Shown one piece after another: positions 7,171-16,987 of a stretch of DNA of 64,000 nt (positions are counted from its first letter, which is position 1; the number at the start of each line of letters is the position of its first letter). The stretch comes from Psychroserpens sp. SPM9 (GTDB taxonomy: Bacteria > Bacteroidota > Bacteroidia > Flavobacteriales > Flavobacteriaceae). The stretch is taken from positions 744,001 to 808,000 of the forward strand of contig NZ_JANZNR010000001.1 in assembly GCF_025153525.1 (NCBI RefSeq), read 5' to 3'. The translations under genes were made by a program, and so were the position numbers. A model generated the notes under the pieces. It made no database searches, had not been told where the DNA came from, and saw nothing but the letters and a program-made list of their open reading frames with translations.

Positions 7171-7875
7171 ATGAACGCTATTTTATTTATCCCTGTTGTT
7201 TTGGTTTTAATTTTTATAAGTGTGGTCGGACTCATCATCTTCATAACTTATTATTTTAGCAAAAAGCAGGTTATTATTAGAACCTTATCAAAAATTCCGC
7301 GCAAACCTGCATCTAGTTTAAAAACCAATGAGCTTTCAAAAGTCACCGGCAAGGCTTTACATGTTACAGCGCCATTAATTGCACCTTATACCGAACGCAA
7401 ATGTGTATTTTACCAAATTAGGATTCAGCAAAAAGTAAGCTCTGGGAAAAATTCACGATGGAAAACCTTAGTCCGTGAAGAAAAATTTCAAGATTTTTTT
7501 GTCGACACAAATAATGATTTTGTCATCGTAAAACCTCAAGAACATCCGCGAAATTACATTTGTTATCTGGTAAAAGACAGCAAGCAATCGTCGGGTACAT
7601 TTGACGATCCTACACCACAATTTGAAGCAGTTTTGAGACGCTATAATATTAATCCTGAGAATTTCTTCGGATTTAATAAACGTCTGCGTTATGAAGAAGG
7701 TATTATCGAAATTGGCGAACGCATCACTGTGGCAGGTATTGCAACATGGAAAACTTTAAGCGAACCTATTTCTGAATATCCCTATTCAAAAATTGCGGCT
7801 TTAGAAAATGATCACAAACAAAAGCTAATCATCACCGATTTACCTGAAGTCATCAACCAAAGACGAAGCTTATAA
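7171..7875 (+). CDS. GIDE-like membrane protein
   Basis: One N-terminal membrane segment (residues 3-29) followed by a roughly 200-residue soluble region. The pattern KVTGKALHVTAPLIAPYTERKCVFYQI and later RYEEGIIEIGERITVAGIATW resembles the GIDE domain found in membrane E3 ligases and many bacterial membrane proteins. Bacterial members lack a RING and have no established reaction. It ends 6 nt before the convergent CBS-domain gene. Confidence 0.65.
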   Translation: MNAILFIPVVLVLIFISVVGLIIFITYYFSKKQVIIRTLSKIPRKPASSLKTNELSKVTGKALHVTAPLIAPYTERKCVFYQIRIQQKVSSGKNSRWKTLVREEKFQDFFVDTNNDFVIVKPQEHPRNYICYLVKDSKQSSGTFDDPTPQFEAVLRRYNINPENFFGFNKRLRYEEGIIEIGERITVAGIATWKTLSEPISEYPYSKIAALENDHKQKLIITDLPEVINQRRSL

Positions 7876-7880
7876 AAGCA

Positions 7881-8345
7881 TTATTTCCAGTTTTGACCTT
7901 TCAATTCAATGGCCGCTTTTAAAATATCTTTCTGACTTATTTGCCCGACTAATTTGCCGTTTTCTACAATAGGAAAACGCCTAATTTTAGATTCTAAAAA
8001 TTTATTAGCCGCATCAAAAACGTTCATATTACCATCAATGGTTTCTACGTTTTTTGCCATTCGGTTTTCAACGGTATGTTGCTCCATAGGCATATTATAA
8101 TAACGACTTTCACTAATATCCTTCAAACAGTCACCTTCCGAAATAATGCCCACCAATTCGTTATTTTGATTAACTACTGGTCCGCCAGAAATTTTATTTT
8201 TAATCAATATTTGTATCACTTCTTCAACCGTTTGTTCCGGTTTAAACGTAATTAAATCACGTGTCATAAAATCATTGACCGTAATTGAAGTTGCTTCAGC
8301 AGTATTTTGCTGCTTTCGTGCGCCTTGAAAACTTTTTATGCCCAT
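7881..8345 (-). CDS. CBS-domain protein
   Basis: Two CBS motifs forming one Bateman module: ITVNDFMTRDLITFKPEQTV...SGGPVVNQNNELVGIISEGD and MAKNVETIDGNMNVFDAANK...FPIVENGKLVGQISQKDIL. I start at ATG 8345 (MGIKSFQGARKQ, 154 aa). The in-frame ATG at 8453 would overlap the divergent gene and adds a sequence unlike the family. No enzymatic domain is attached, so it is probably an adenine-nucleotide sensor or regulator. Confidence 0.85.
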   Translation of the reverse strand: MGIKSFQGARKQQNTAEATSITVNDFMTRDLITFKPEQTVEEVIQILIKNKISGGPVVNQNNELVGIISEGDCLKDISESRYYNMPMEQHTVENRMAKNVETIDGNMNVFDAANKFLESKIRRFPIVENGKLVGQISQKDILKAAIELKGQNWK

Positions 8346-8451
8346 AACCAATTTTTTTTGTGTTGACTTAAAGTTACTGAAAATAAGTGAATAATACCAA
8401 CCTGTACATTCAATCGATAATTTGTAAATTACAGACTTATTAAAACCACAC

Positions 8452-9261
8452 ATGACACATCAAAAAATTGCTGTTATTGGCTGCGGTTGGTTGGGTTCCC
8501 CTTTAGCAAAAACACTTGTTAAAGCGGGTTATAAGGTTCATGGCTCTACAACAACCAAAAGTAAATTAGCGGTATTAGAAGCGGCTCAGATCAAGGCGTT
8601 TTTGATTCAATTATCTTCGGAAGGCATCACTGGTGATCTTCAAGCATGTCTTTCGGGTTGCGAAACATTAATTCTAAATATCCCTCCTGGATTGAGTAAA
8701 AATCCCGACAAAGATTATGTTCAACAAATGTCTTATGTCGTCAAAACCATTGAAGCTTCTTCCGTAAAACAGGTCCTTTTTATAAGCTCAACTTCAGTCT
8801 ATGACGATGAGGAAAGCTTTCCTATTATCACCGAAACTTCAGCTACCTCCGCTTCAAAAAAAGCTGCGCAACTCATAAAGGTTGAACGTCTTTTTCAGCA
8901 ACATAAAAGCTTTAAAACGACACTTTTAAGATTTAGTGGATTATTTGCAGAAGACAGGCATCCAGCACGATTTCTTTCCGGAAAAACAAACCTTAAAAAT
9001 GCTGATGCTCCCGTTAATTTAATTCACCGAGAAGATTGTATTGCCATCATTATAACACTTTTGCAGTTAGACATTTGGGATGCTACTTTTAATGCCTCAA
9101 CACCAATACATCCTACAAAAAAAGACTATTATACTTCGGAATGTAATCGCCTTCAAATAGCGATTCCTGAGTTTGATGAGACCAAAAAAAGCCAAGGAAA
9201 AATTATAGATTCAAACACATTGGTACGCCTTTTGAATTATGATTTCAAAGTAAAACTTTAA
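8452..9261 (+). CDS. SDR-family NAD(P)-binding protein (YeeZ-like)
   Basis: Rossmann-fold protein of the extended SDR/epimerase group. The dinucleotide-binding loop is IAVIGCGWLGSPLA at residues 5-18. VLFISSTSVYDD corresponds to the strand carrying the catalytic Ser. The usual YxxxK is not obvious, which suits the atypical YeeZ-like branch. Length (269 aa) is normal. The substrate cannot be inferred. It is divergent from the CBS gene and stands alone. Confidence 0.75.
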   Translation: MTHQKIAVIGCGWLGSPLAKTLVKAGYKVHGSTTTKSKLAVLEAAQIKAFLIQLSSEGITGDLQACLSGCETLILNIPPGLSKNPDKDYVQQMSYVVKTIEASSVKQVLFISSTSVYDDEESFPIITETSATSASKKAAQLIKVERLFQQHKSFKTTLLRFSGLFAEDRHPARFLSGKTNLKNADAPVNLIHREDCIAIIITLLQLDIWDATFNASTPIHPTKKDYYTSECNRLQIAIPEFDETKKSQGKIIDSNTLVRLLNYDFKVKL

Positions 9262-9321
9262 CAATTAGCAGACTTTTAAGAATATATGCCATTTAATTTT
9301 TTAGTTTTGGCGCTATAAATT

Positions 9322-10020
9322 ATGAATATCATGAAAAAACTTATACTTCTTTTAGCTTTAGCAGCTACCTTTGGTGCAACTGCACAAACCAAATCAGAAC
9401 TCACTAAACATTTTGAAGCCTACTATAAGCAAATGAAAAGTCAAGGAGATGTACAAGGCGTTATTAACGCTATGACACATCTTAATGTTCTACAGCCTAG
9501 TCAGGCACGATTAGATACCTTAGCTTACATTTATGCTTCAGAAAACAGAAATCTTGAAGCTCTAAACACCTTAGGTATTGATCAGAATCCTACAGATACA
9601 GATATGAATACTGAGGTTAAAGCGATTGCATTAAAAGCTTTAAATCAACCACAACGTGCTCTGGTTTTTTATGAAGAATTATTTAAACGCAGTGCCAATT
9701 CCTATTTGGCTTACGAAATTGCCGATCTTAAAATTCAAACTAAAGATCTTGCAGGCGCTAAAGCAAAAGTAGACTATGGTTTGGTAAATGTAAAACCAGA
9801 AGAAAAACGCGCTTATTACGAATCTCAAAGGCCTTATGAAGTCTCTCTTAAAGGCGCATTAACCTATTTAAAAGCGTTGATTTTATTCAATATGAATCAA
9901 ACAGATAATTTAGATGCTGCCATTGGTTTGTTAGATGAAGCACTTGCTTTAGATGCCAACTTTAATCTTGCTAAAATTAGTAAAGATGCCTTGGTCGCTA
10001 AAAAAGAAGGCAAACAATAA
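9322..10020 (+). CDS. Secreted TPR-like protein
   Basis: Signal peptide (MKKLILLLALAATFGATAQ; the true start may be the second ATG at 9331) followed by about 210 residues of helical repeats with a TPR-like rhythm. The last repeat, IGLLDEALALDANFNLAKI, is the clearest. It probably acts in the periplasm as a protein-interaction scaffold. It is a monocistronic gene with a strong terminator 20 nt downstream. Confidence 0.7.
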   Translation: MNIMKKLILLLALAATFGATAQTKSELTKHFEAYYKQMKSQGDVQGVINAMTHLNVLQPSQARLDTLAYIYASENRNLEALNTLGIDQNPTDTDMNTEVKAIALKALNQPQRALVFYEELFKRSANSYLAYEIADLKIQTKDLAGAKAKVDYGLVNVKPEEKRAYYESQRPYEVSLKGALTYLKALILFNMNQTDNLDAAIGLLDEALALDANFNLAKISKDALVAKKEGKQ

Positions 10021-10037
10021 TTATTGTTAATTAAGAC

Positions 10038-10068
10038 AAAAAAAGCACCCAAATTGGGTGCTTTTTTT
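10038..10068. terminator. Bidirectional terminator
   Basis: GCACCC / GGGTGC stem extended by A and T tracts on both sides, between the convergent TPR gene and the M13 peptidase gene. Confidence 0.9.
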
Positions 10069-10088
10069 GTGTTGTATAACTAACAAAA

Positions 10089-12155
10089 TTACCAGATTCT
10101 AACGCGCTTTTCGGGAGCTAACCACATAGCATCACCTTCTTTAATATCAAATGCTTCGTAAAATGCATCGATATTTTTAAGCGGTTGTGTCGCTCTTACA
10201 ACACCTGGAGAATGCACATCTGTTTTTACCTGAGTCTCTAAAGCGTCTGGTCTACTTAAGGTTCTCCAAACGGTTGCCCAAGACATAAAGAAACGTTGTT
10301 CGGCAGTAAACCCATCGATATCTTCTGGTCTTCCATGTTCTTCAAAATACAATTGTAATCCATCATAGGCTCCAAGTAAGCCTCCTAAATCACCAATATT
10401 TTCACCTATTGTATTACGGCCATCAACATATAAACTGTCCCCTAACTGTATTGCAGAATATTGTTCGACAAGCGCATCACCTCTTTTGGTAAATTCGGCT
10501 AAATCTTCTGGTGTCCACCAGTTCACTAAATTCCCATCACTATCAAACTGAGCTCCCTGATCATCAAATGCATGTGAGATTTCGTGACCAATTACAGCTC
10601 CGATGCCTCCATAATTTACAGCTTCATCTGCAGTCCAGTTATAAAAAGGCGGTTGCAAAATTGCGGCTGGGAAAACAATCTCATTATTTAGTGGGTTAAA
10701 ATATGCGTTTACCATTTGTGGAGGCATATTCCATTCGGTTTTATCTACTTTCTGACCTAAGTCTGACAAGGTTTCTTTTAGATTCCATTCAGAAAAAGCC
10801 ATCATATTTTCAGCATAACTATTACCTTCTTTAATCATTAACTCTGAATAGTCTCTCCATTCATCAGGATATGCAATTTTAACTGTAAATTTATCTAGTT
10901 TTTCAATAGCTTTAGCTTTAGTAGCATCACTCATCCAATCTAATTTATCAATTCTGGTTTTGAATGCTGTGATCACATTTGCAATCATTTTTTCTGCTTT
11001 TTCTTTTGCTTCAGGCGGAAATTTAGCATCGACATATAATTGACCAATAGCCTCACCTACACGTCCAGTCACATGATCCATTGCACGATCTTCGGCAGGT
11101 CTTTGGGTTTCTGTACCTCTTAAAGTTTTACTGTAAAAATCCCAGTTTGCTTTTTCAATTTCAGTAGATAAAAATCCGGAAACACCATTTAAAGTATTCC
11201 ATTTCATTATCGTTTTTACATCTGCAATTGGTGTTTCTGTTAATATATCCTGAAGTGCTTTCATATAACGAAGCTCTACCACATAAACTGTATCTAGTTT
11301 TTGCTGAACACCAGAATCCTCTAAGAACTTACTCCAGTTAACAGCTGGTGTTAATGCTGTAAGTTGTTCAATACTTCTAGGGTTATTAAAATTACTAAAA
11401 TTACGTCTTTCAGCTTTATCAAATTGCGGCTCGGCCAATTTGGTTTCTAAGGCTAAAATCATCTCAGCTGCAGCTTTCGCTTCGGTTTCGTTATAATCAA
11501 TAAACTGCATCATTTTGGTCACATGATCAACATATTGTTGACGACGCTCTTTAGATTTTTCATCTTGTAATACATAATAATCACGATCTGGCAATCCTAA
11601 TCCGCCTTGAGTAATATATGGTGCATAAATACTACTGTCGTTGATATCTGGAAATATCGAAAGATTAAAAAATGGTGCCCCAACACCCGTAGTTTTGGCA
11701 TATACCGTTTGCATATCAGAAATCGTTTTAATACCATCAATAGCTTCCAGTAAAGGCATTAAGGGTTTGGTTCCTAATTCATTTCTTGCCATCGTATCAA
11801 GCTCAGATTCAAAAAATAAAAGTGCTTTTTTCTGATCTGATCCTTCTTCATAGGCATTTAACTCTTTTGCTCCCTTAACAATGTCTAACACATCATTGCG
11901 TGTTGATTTACGCAATACGTTAAAGCCTCCCCAACTGGCTTCTTCCTCTGGAATACTCGTTGTTTTCATCCAGGTACCATTGACGTAATTGTAAAAATCG
12001 TCTTTTGGATTCACAGAAGTGTCCATGTTTTCGAGAACAATTCCAGGAATTTTCTCTACTGAGGTAATCTCTTCTTTGGGTTCTTCCTTACATCCTATCA
12101 AGGCAAAAAGTCCCAACACAGAAACTACCAAAATACTTTTGATATTGGTTTTCAT
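10089..12155 (-). CDS. pepO: M13-family metallopeptidase lipoprotein (PepO/neprilysin-like)
   Basis: Large zinc endopeptidase of the M13 family. The lipoprotein signal ends LFALIGCKEE (Cys 22). NPKDDFYNYVNGTWM is the typical M13 N-terminal motif. Zinc ligands are in VIGHEISHAFDDQG with the third ligand in ENIGDLGG, and NAYFNPLNNEIVFPAAILQPP is the substrate-cleft signature. The C-terminus ends with a conserved Trp (RVRIW). At 688 residues it is full length. It is expected in the periplasm or at the outer membrane, degrading peptides. It is a single-gene unit. Confidence 0.93.
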   Translation of the reverse strand: MKTNIKSILVVSVLGLFALIGCKEEPKEEITSVEKIPGIVLENMDTSVNPKDDFYNYVNGTWMKTTSIPEEEASWGGFNVLRKSTRNDVLDIVKGAKELNAYEEGSDQKKALLFFESELDTMARNELGTKPLMPLLEAIDGIKTISDMQTVYAKTTGVGAPFFNLSIFPDINDSSIYAPYITQGGLGLPDRDYYVLQDEKSKERRQQYVDHVTKMMQFIDYNETEAKAAAEMILALETKLAEPQFDKAERRNFSNFNNPRSIEQLTALTPAVNWSKFLEDSGVQQKLDTVYVVELRYMKALQDILTETPIADVKTIMKWNTLNGVSGFLSTEIEKANWDFYSKTLRGTETQRPAEDRAMDHVTGRVGEAIGQLYVDAKFPPEAKEKAEKMIANVITAFKTRIDKLDWMSDATKAKAIEKLDKFTVKIAYPDEWRDYSELMIKEGNSYAENMMAFSEWNLKETLSDLGQKVDKTEWNMPPQMVNAYFNPLNNEIVFPAAILQPPFYNWTADEAVNYGGIGAVIGHEISHAFDDQGAQFDSDGNLVNWWTPEDLAEFTKRGDALVEQYSAIQLGDSLYVDGRNTIGENIGDLGGLLGAYDGLQLYFEEHGRPEDIDGFTAEQRFFMSWATVWRTLSRPDALETQVKTDVHSPGVVRATQPLKNIDAFYEAFDIKEGDAMWLAPEKRVRIW

Positions 12156-12269
12156 AATTGTGATTGAAAATTAAATTTGATTAAAATTAGTTACTAATTA
12201 GAAGTCTCAGCAGGTCTTTTGTTACATATTAACAAAACATTAAGAGAAATTTCTACTTACAAATTAGTA

Positions 12270-12794
12270 CTATTCGGGCTTTAGTATGTTGTTTTTTTCA
12301 AACTCATACTTCTTATTAATCTGTAAATTAAGGTGAGACACCGTTACCAACAACTCTTTGATAGCTATTAGTTTTTGCTGCTTAGGTGTATTATGTAGCT
12401 TTAAAAAACTATTCAATTTTTGAGCTTTGGTCTCTAGAGCTGTTATCCTAGCCATAATTTCATTGGTTTGTAATGCTTTGGGCATTTCGGCACTAAACTC
12501 CAGTAAGAAGGTTTTTAATAGTAAAGGATCGCCTTTAAAAAAGGCTAAATCTCCTTTTTTTAATAAGTCGATTTGAATATTAAGCTCTTGAAATTTTTGC
12601 CAATCGTTAACCCCTTTTTGAGATTCTGAACTTAAACCAAAATCAACATATTTTAAAGCTTCAATGTCTTTTTGAGTAATGGTTTTAGCATCTGTTTGTT
12701 CTTGAGTCTCTACTATGACTTCAGAACTTTTATCGTCTTTACACTGAGTAAACAATAATAAGCTAATTAAAAAAAATGCTAAATTACGTATCAT
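12270..12794 (-). CDS. Hypothetical lipoprotein
   Basis: I start at ATG 12794, giving a lipoprotein signal MIRNLAFFLISLLLFTQCKD (Cys 18). The upstream in-frame ATG at 12833 adds 13 residues without support. The mature part is about 155 residues and strongly helical (for example ALETKAQKLNSFLKLHN and ELLVTVSHLNLQIN). No family is recognised. It lies upstream of pepO on the same strand with a 114-nt gap that holds no gene. Confidence 0.7.
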   Translation of the reverse strand: MIRNLAFFLISLLLFTQCKDDKSSEVIVETQEQTDAKTITQKDIEALKYVDFGLSSESQKGVNDWQKFQELNIQIDLLKKGDLAFFKGDPLLLKTFLLEFSAEMPKALQTNEIMARITALETKAQKLNSFLKLHNTPKQQKLIAIKELLVTVSHLNLQINKKYEFEKNNILKPE

Positions 12795-12945
12795 TGGGCA
12801 TATGAATTTCAGGGTAAATATAGGCAAAGCCACTAAATTCTAATTGCAATTAACAAAATTTAATATGCTGTTAATTTTACCATTTTATGTTTTATGTAGT
12901 TCTTATTCTTATTACTTTTGATGAACATTTAAACATCTTGCATCT

Positions 12946-13911
12946 ATGCCTAAAGTATTAATAATTGGTGCCTGCGGACAAATAGGATCTGAACTCACAT
13001 ACAAACTTCGCGAAATTCACGGTAATGATGCTGTGATTGCAAGTGATATTAGCTATAATAACCTTGACGTTGTCAACTCTGGAATATTCGAAATTGTTGA
13101 TGCACAAGATTACAGTTCTGTAAAAATTTGTGTCGAAAAATATCAAATAGATACCATTTATTTAATGGCTGCTATGCTAAGCGCCACTGGAGAAAAATAC
13201 CCGATGAAAGCTTGGGATTTAAATATGAATTCTCTTTTTCATGTTTTAAACTTAGCTAAAGAAGGCTTTATTAAACAAATTTTCTGGCCCTCAAGTATTG
13301 CGGTTTTTGGACCTACAACACCTACTTTAAACACACCTCAACACACCACTATGGAACCTACAACAGTGTACGGTATCACAAAACAAGTTGGTGAACGTTG
13401 GTGTGAGTATTATTTTAAAAATTATGGGGTTGATGTAAGAAGCTTGCGCTATCCTGGTATTATTAGCTGGAAAACCATGCCTGGAGGCGGAACGACAGAT
13501 TATGCTGTTGAAATCTATCATCAGGCCATTCTTGATGGGCATTATCAGTCTTTTTTATCTGAAAACACCGAGCTTCCGATGATGTTTATGGATGATGCCA
13601 TTGACGCTACGATTAAATTGATGCAAGCGCCTTCAGAAGCGATTACCATTCGTTCATCTTATAATTTAGCAGCCATTAGCTTTACACCTAAAGAGATTTC
13701 CGAAGCTATTAAAAAGCATATTTCAAATTTTGAAATCTCTTATGAACCCGACTTTAGGCAGCAAATTGCCAACAGCTGGCCAAAGTCTATTGATGATTCT
13801 TCAGCCAGAACAGACTGGAACTGGAACCATAAGTATGATCTGGAAAAAATGACTTCTGAAATGATCAATCAGCTACGTAAGAAATATCAGAACTCTAAAA
13901 TTAATTCTTAA
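12946..13911 (+). CDS. SDR-type L-threonine 3-dehydrogenase
   Basis: NAD-dependent epimerase/dehydratase-fold enzyme. GACGQIGSEL near the N-terminus is the nucleotide-binding loop, FWPSSIAVFGP carries the catalytic Ser, and TVYGITKQVGERW has the YxxxK pair. LRYPGIISWKTMPGGGTTDYA is characteristic of the short-chain L-threonine dehydrogenase branch. Length (321 aa) fits. It would oxidise L-threonine to 2-amino-3-ketobutyrate in the cytoplasm. A TACTTTTG box at 12911 is a possible -7 element. Confidence 0.85.
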   Translation: MPKVLIIGACGQIGSELTYKLREIHGNDAVIASDISYNNLDVVNSGIFEIVDAQDYSSVKICVEKYQIDTIYLMAAMLSATGEKYPMKAWDLNMNSLFHVLNLAKEGFIKQIFWPSSIAVFGPTTPTLNTPQHTTMEPTTVYGITKQVGERWCEYYFKNYGVDVRSLRYPGIISWKTMPGGGTTDYAVEIYHQAILDGHYQSFLSENTELPMMFMDDAIDATIKLMQAPSEAITIRSSYNLAAISFTPKEISEAIKKHISNFEISYEPDFRQQIANSWPKSIDDSSARTDWNWNHKYDLEKMTSEMINQLRKKYQNSKINS

Positions 13912-13979
13912 AACTTTGATGACATTTTAACTGTTGGGAGATGTACCTACAAAGAGGTATTAATCTTAAACATTATAAA

Positions 13980-15599
13980 ATGAACTCAAAACTTATTCCC
14001 TTAGCTTTAACTTTAATTGGAGCACTTTGCTTTGGTGGAAGTTTCTTTGTGTCTAATTCGTCATCTGGTGATTTAGATATTGAAATTGATAAAACAGCGT
14101 TTATAATGCCTGCTGCACATCGCGTTTATGCGAATCCTGATGCTCTCAACGGGAAATACTACTTATTTAAAGCAAAAATCACCAATACAAGTGACGTGAC
14201 TTTAGAAGATGTTACGGTAAAATACCGCATTCCAGATTATATTGACTGGACAGAACTTACGGTATCTGGGGAAATGTTTCCCGGACAAACCTTGGTGATT
14301 CCATGTTATCCAAAATTTAAAGACAACATCACCGAAAAAACGACGGAGTCTATGGAAAAAGCCGAAATTGAAATCTCCTGGGATGGTGCTGAAGACGATG
14401 ATATTATCGAAGAAGAATTTGCGTTTAAGCTTACCAATCGCAACGAATATGTATACACCGGAATAAAAAAAGAAGAAATAAGCACCTGGAGTGATGTTTA
14501 TGACAATGATGCTCTTATTGCTTGCTTTGTAACTCCTAATGATCCTATTGTCAAATACTACACACAAAATCTTCAGGAAAAATTAATGAAAGGTGAGGCT
14601 GCATCAGTTTCAAAAAAACCAGAAGATGGGGTTAAGTTCTTAGCAGGAATATACGAAGCTACTAAAAAATCACATATGGTTTATAGTGGCACTAAAGGCA
14701 TACCGCAATCTACAGATGATGTCGCTTCCATGATACAACAAGTGAGATTACCTCGCGAAGTGATTACTGGAAATACAGGCTTATGTATAGAGTTAAGTTG
14801 TTTGTATGCGAGTGTACTGTCTGCCGCTGGTATTGATCCTATAATTTACATGGTTCCAGGTCATGCATATCCTGGTTTTAGAATGAATGGTCAATATTAT
14901 GCCATCGAAGCCACTGGAATTGGAGGTGAAGGACTCGGCAATATTATGTCTGCAGAAGATGCTTTTAAACAAGGTCAAAAACAACTTCAAGAATTTATGC
15001 AACGATCGCAAAGTGGTGATCCTCGCTATACCATTGTCGATGTTCATGCTGTCAACCAACAAGGCGCAACCGCCATGGATTTAAAAGACAACGATTTTAT
15101 GCGAAAAAAAGTAGATGATATTGTAGCGTCTTGGTCAAACGGACAACCTGTAACCCAAGACAACACGTCTACCAAGCCAAACAATAGAATTAACATGCCA
15201 GATAATCGTATTAGAACAACCAATGCCCTTTCATTTTCAATTCCTAACGGCTGGCAAACCATGATGCGTCCTGCTCCAGACATGCCCATTCTTACTGCGC
15301 AAGTTGTGGCACCAGATCAAATGACAACGGTGAGTATTTTTGATATTCCGGTTTCTAATACACAACAAGCCATGGCAGCTATCAACCAATATTTTTACAA
15401 TTACGGTATGGAAATGCAATACCAATCAAACGGAAATGCACTTGCAGGGCAAACCCACTCTGCAAATGGTACTTTTAATTGGGTGGGGAAAACCTTAAAA
15501 ACACAACAAGGAATTCGATTTGTCGCTGTTGGAGCTCCCGATTATCTATACAATCAAAATTCAGGAATTATTAATCAAGTCTATAATAGCATCCGATAA
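13980..15599 (+). CDS. Transglutaminase-like domain protein
   Basis: I place the start at ATG 13980 (MNSKLIPLALTLIGALCFGG), which gives a signal peptide or membrane anchor; the longer frame from 13941 adds 13 odd residues. After a beta-rich N-terminal domain comes a transglutaminase-like core: GNTGLCIELSCLYASVLSAAG with the nucleophilic Cys and VPGHAYPGF with the His. The acidic partner probably lies in YYAIEATG. The C-terminal 180 residues are a separate domain. It is followed after 17 nt by a small membrane protein, probably in the same operon. Confidence 0.75.
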   Translation: MNSKLIPLALTLIGALCFGGSFFVSNSSSGDLDIEIDKTAFIMPAAHRVYANPDALNGKYYLFKAKITNTSDVTLEDVTVKYRIPDYIDWTELTVSGEMFPGQTLVIPCYPKFKDNITEKTTESMEKAEIEISWDGAEDDDIIEEEFAFKLTNRNEYVYTGIKKEEISTWSDVYDNDALIACFVTPNDPIVKYYTQNLQEKLMKGEAASVSKKPEDGVKFLAGIYEATKKSHMVYSGTKGIPQSTDDVASMIQQVRLPREVITGNTGLCIELSCLYASVLSAAGIDPIIYMVPGHAYPGFRMNGQYYAIEATGIGGEGLGNIMSAEDAFKQGQKQLQEFMQRSQSGDPRYTIVDVHAVNQQGATAMDLKDNDFMRKKVDDIVASWSNGQPVTQDNTSTKPNNRINMPDNRIRTTNALSFSIPNGWQTMMRPAPDMPILTAQVVAPDQMTTVSIFDIPVSNTQQAMAAINQYFYNYGMEMQYQSNGNALAGQTHSANGTFNWVGKTLKTQQGIRFVAVGAPDYLYNQNSGIINQVYNSIR

Positions 15600-15616
15600 T
15601 TTTAAAATACAATATT

Positions 15617-16231
15617 ATGAAAACAATAATCACATTTATAGTTGCTGCCTTATTAGTCAGTATAGGATATTCACAACAGTCTAACCAAAAAATAGAAATG
15701 GTCATTGATGCTATTGGAAATGCAAAAATTAATATTTCAATGACGATGAATGCAGCACAATGGCAACAATGGAATGGCACATATGGTGCCAACCCTTCAG
15801 CTCTAAAAAGAGATATGGAACGCAGTATGCCTGCTTATATCGTTGACGATTTTAAGCTAGACAAAGACGATATGAATCGCTCATTTAATTTGAGTTTGAA
15901 TGCTTATGGGGTTTGTAAAATTGACAAGCGTGGACGATGGATTATGGATACCGATCAAAAAGATGCACAACTTACTGAATTAACAGAACATAAATACATG
16001 TTAGTAAGTAGTCCGCCAGAATTTGGAGGAACAGTACAGCAAACCTTTATTATTGAATTTCCTGAAGCTGCCGAAGACATCAAAATTGATAAGGATTCTT
16101 TTGGTAAATCGATATTCGAATTTGAAATGGAAAACCCTTCCACATCTTTTAGCTTATTGCGTTGGTCTGGTTTAATATTACTGCTTCTTGGCGGAGGTTG
16201 GTTAGGAAAAAGCACCTTGTCTAAAAATTAA
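15617..16231 (+). CDS. Hypothetical exported membrane-anchored protein
   Basis: Signal peptide (MKTIITFIVAALLVSIGYSQ), about 150 residues of exposed domain, and one C-terminal membrane segment (LLRWSGLILLLLGGGWLG) followed by a short basic tail. It is therefore periplasmic with a C-terminal anchor. No known domain is recognised. It lies directly after the transglutaminase-like gene and probably works with it. The 179-nt gap after it has no gene. Confidence 0.65.
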   Translation: MKTIITFIVAALLVSIGYSQQSNQKIEMVIDAIGNAKINISMTMNAAQWQQWNGTYGANPSALKRDMERSMPAYIVDDFKLDKDDMNRSFNLSLNAYGVCKIDKRGRWIMDTDQKDAQLTELTEHKYMLVSSPPEFGGTVQQTFIIEFPEAAEDIKIDKDSFGKSIFEFEMENPSTSFSLLRWSGLILLLLGGGWLGKSTLSKN

Positions 16232-16410
16232 TGATGACATTTTAACCCTAATTCGATGTCTGATAAATAGAACATTATATCATAAAAACAAAATAATCGT
16301 TTCAAAATTCAATATAAAACTGGTCGTTTAACGTGTAAAATTAGATTTGATAGCATAGTATTTGTTGGAAAATGAAATAGTTGTATCTTTCTCTTGCTTA
16401 GCTATAAAAC

Positions 16411-16983
16411 ATGGGGGAAGCTTACAAAATTAACCATCAACTACAACTAATTACAGCTATTAAAGACAATAATTCTATTGCCTTAAAAGAATTCTACACG
16501 TCAAATTACCCAAAAGTTGAAGCATTAATTTTAAAAAATAGTGGATCGCAAGAACATGCAAAAGATGTGTATCAAGAAGCGTTTATTAGTATGTGGAATA
16601 ACGTTAGAAACGAATTATTTACCCCTCAAAATGATTCGGCATTACAAGGGTATTTATATCAAATTGCTAAAAACAAATGGATGGATGTTCTACGATCAAA
16701 ACGTTTTAAAACCACTCAGTCTTTGACTGAAGAACGCACCTTGTTTTTAAAGCAAGACGATACTATCGAAGAGGACACCTATGATGAAAAACTAAACATA
16801 ACCATGACCGCTTTCAAGGATTTGGGTCAGCCTTGTAAAGATTTATTAAAGACCTTTTATTTTGAAAAAAAATCACTGCGTGAAATCGCTTTGCATTTAA
16901 ATATTGAAGAGACCTCTGTGCGTAATAAGAAATACAGATGTATGGAAAAATTACGAGCCATTGTTCTAGCTTCTAAATCATAA
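16411..16983 (+). CDS. Sigma-70 family (ECF-type) RNA polymerase sigma factor
   Basis: Region 2 spans residues about 20-90 (YPKVEALILKNSGSQEHAKD, DVYQEAFISMWNNV, LYQIAKNKWMDVLR). Region 4 follows at about 130-185 with a helix-turn-helix (SLREIALHLNIEETSVRNKK). At 190 aa it matches ECF sigma factors. The following gene starts 4 nt later and looks like its anti-sigma or membrane partner, then comes a TPR-CHAT protein. Confidence 0.88.
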   Translation: MGEAYKINHQLQLITAIKDNNSIALKEFYTSNYPKVEALILKNSGSQEHAKDVYQEAFISMWNNVRNELFTPQNDSALQGYLYQIAKNKWMDVLRSKRFKTTQSLTEERTLFLKQDDTIEEDTYDEKLNITMTAFKDLGQPCKDLLKTFYFEKKSLREIALHLNIEETSVRNKKYRCMEKLRAIVLASKS

Positions 16984-16987
16984 AAAA

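Noticed and set aside
14202-14567. Minus-strand frame inside the transglutaminase-like gene
   Set aside because: Antisense shadow; the plus-strand gene has signal peptide and catalytic motifs.
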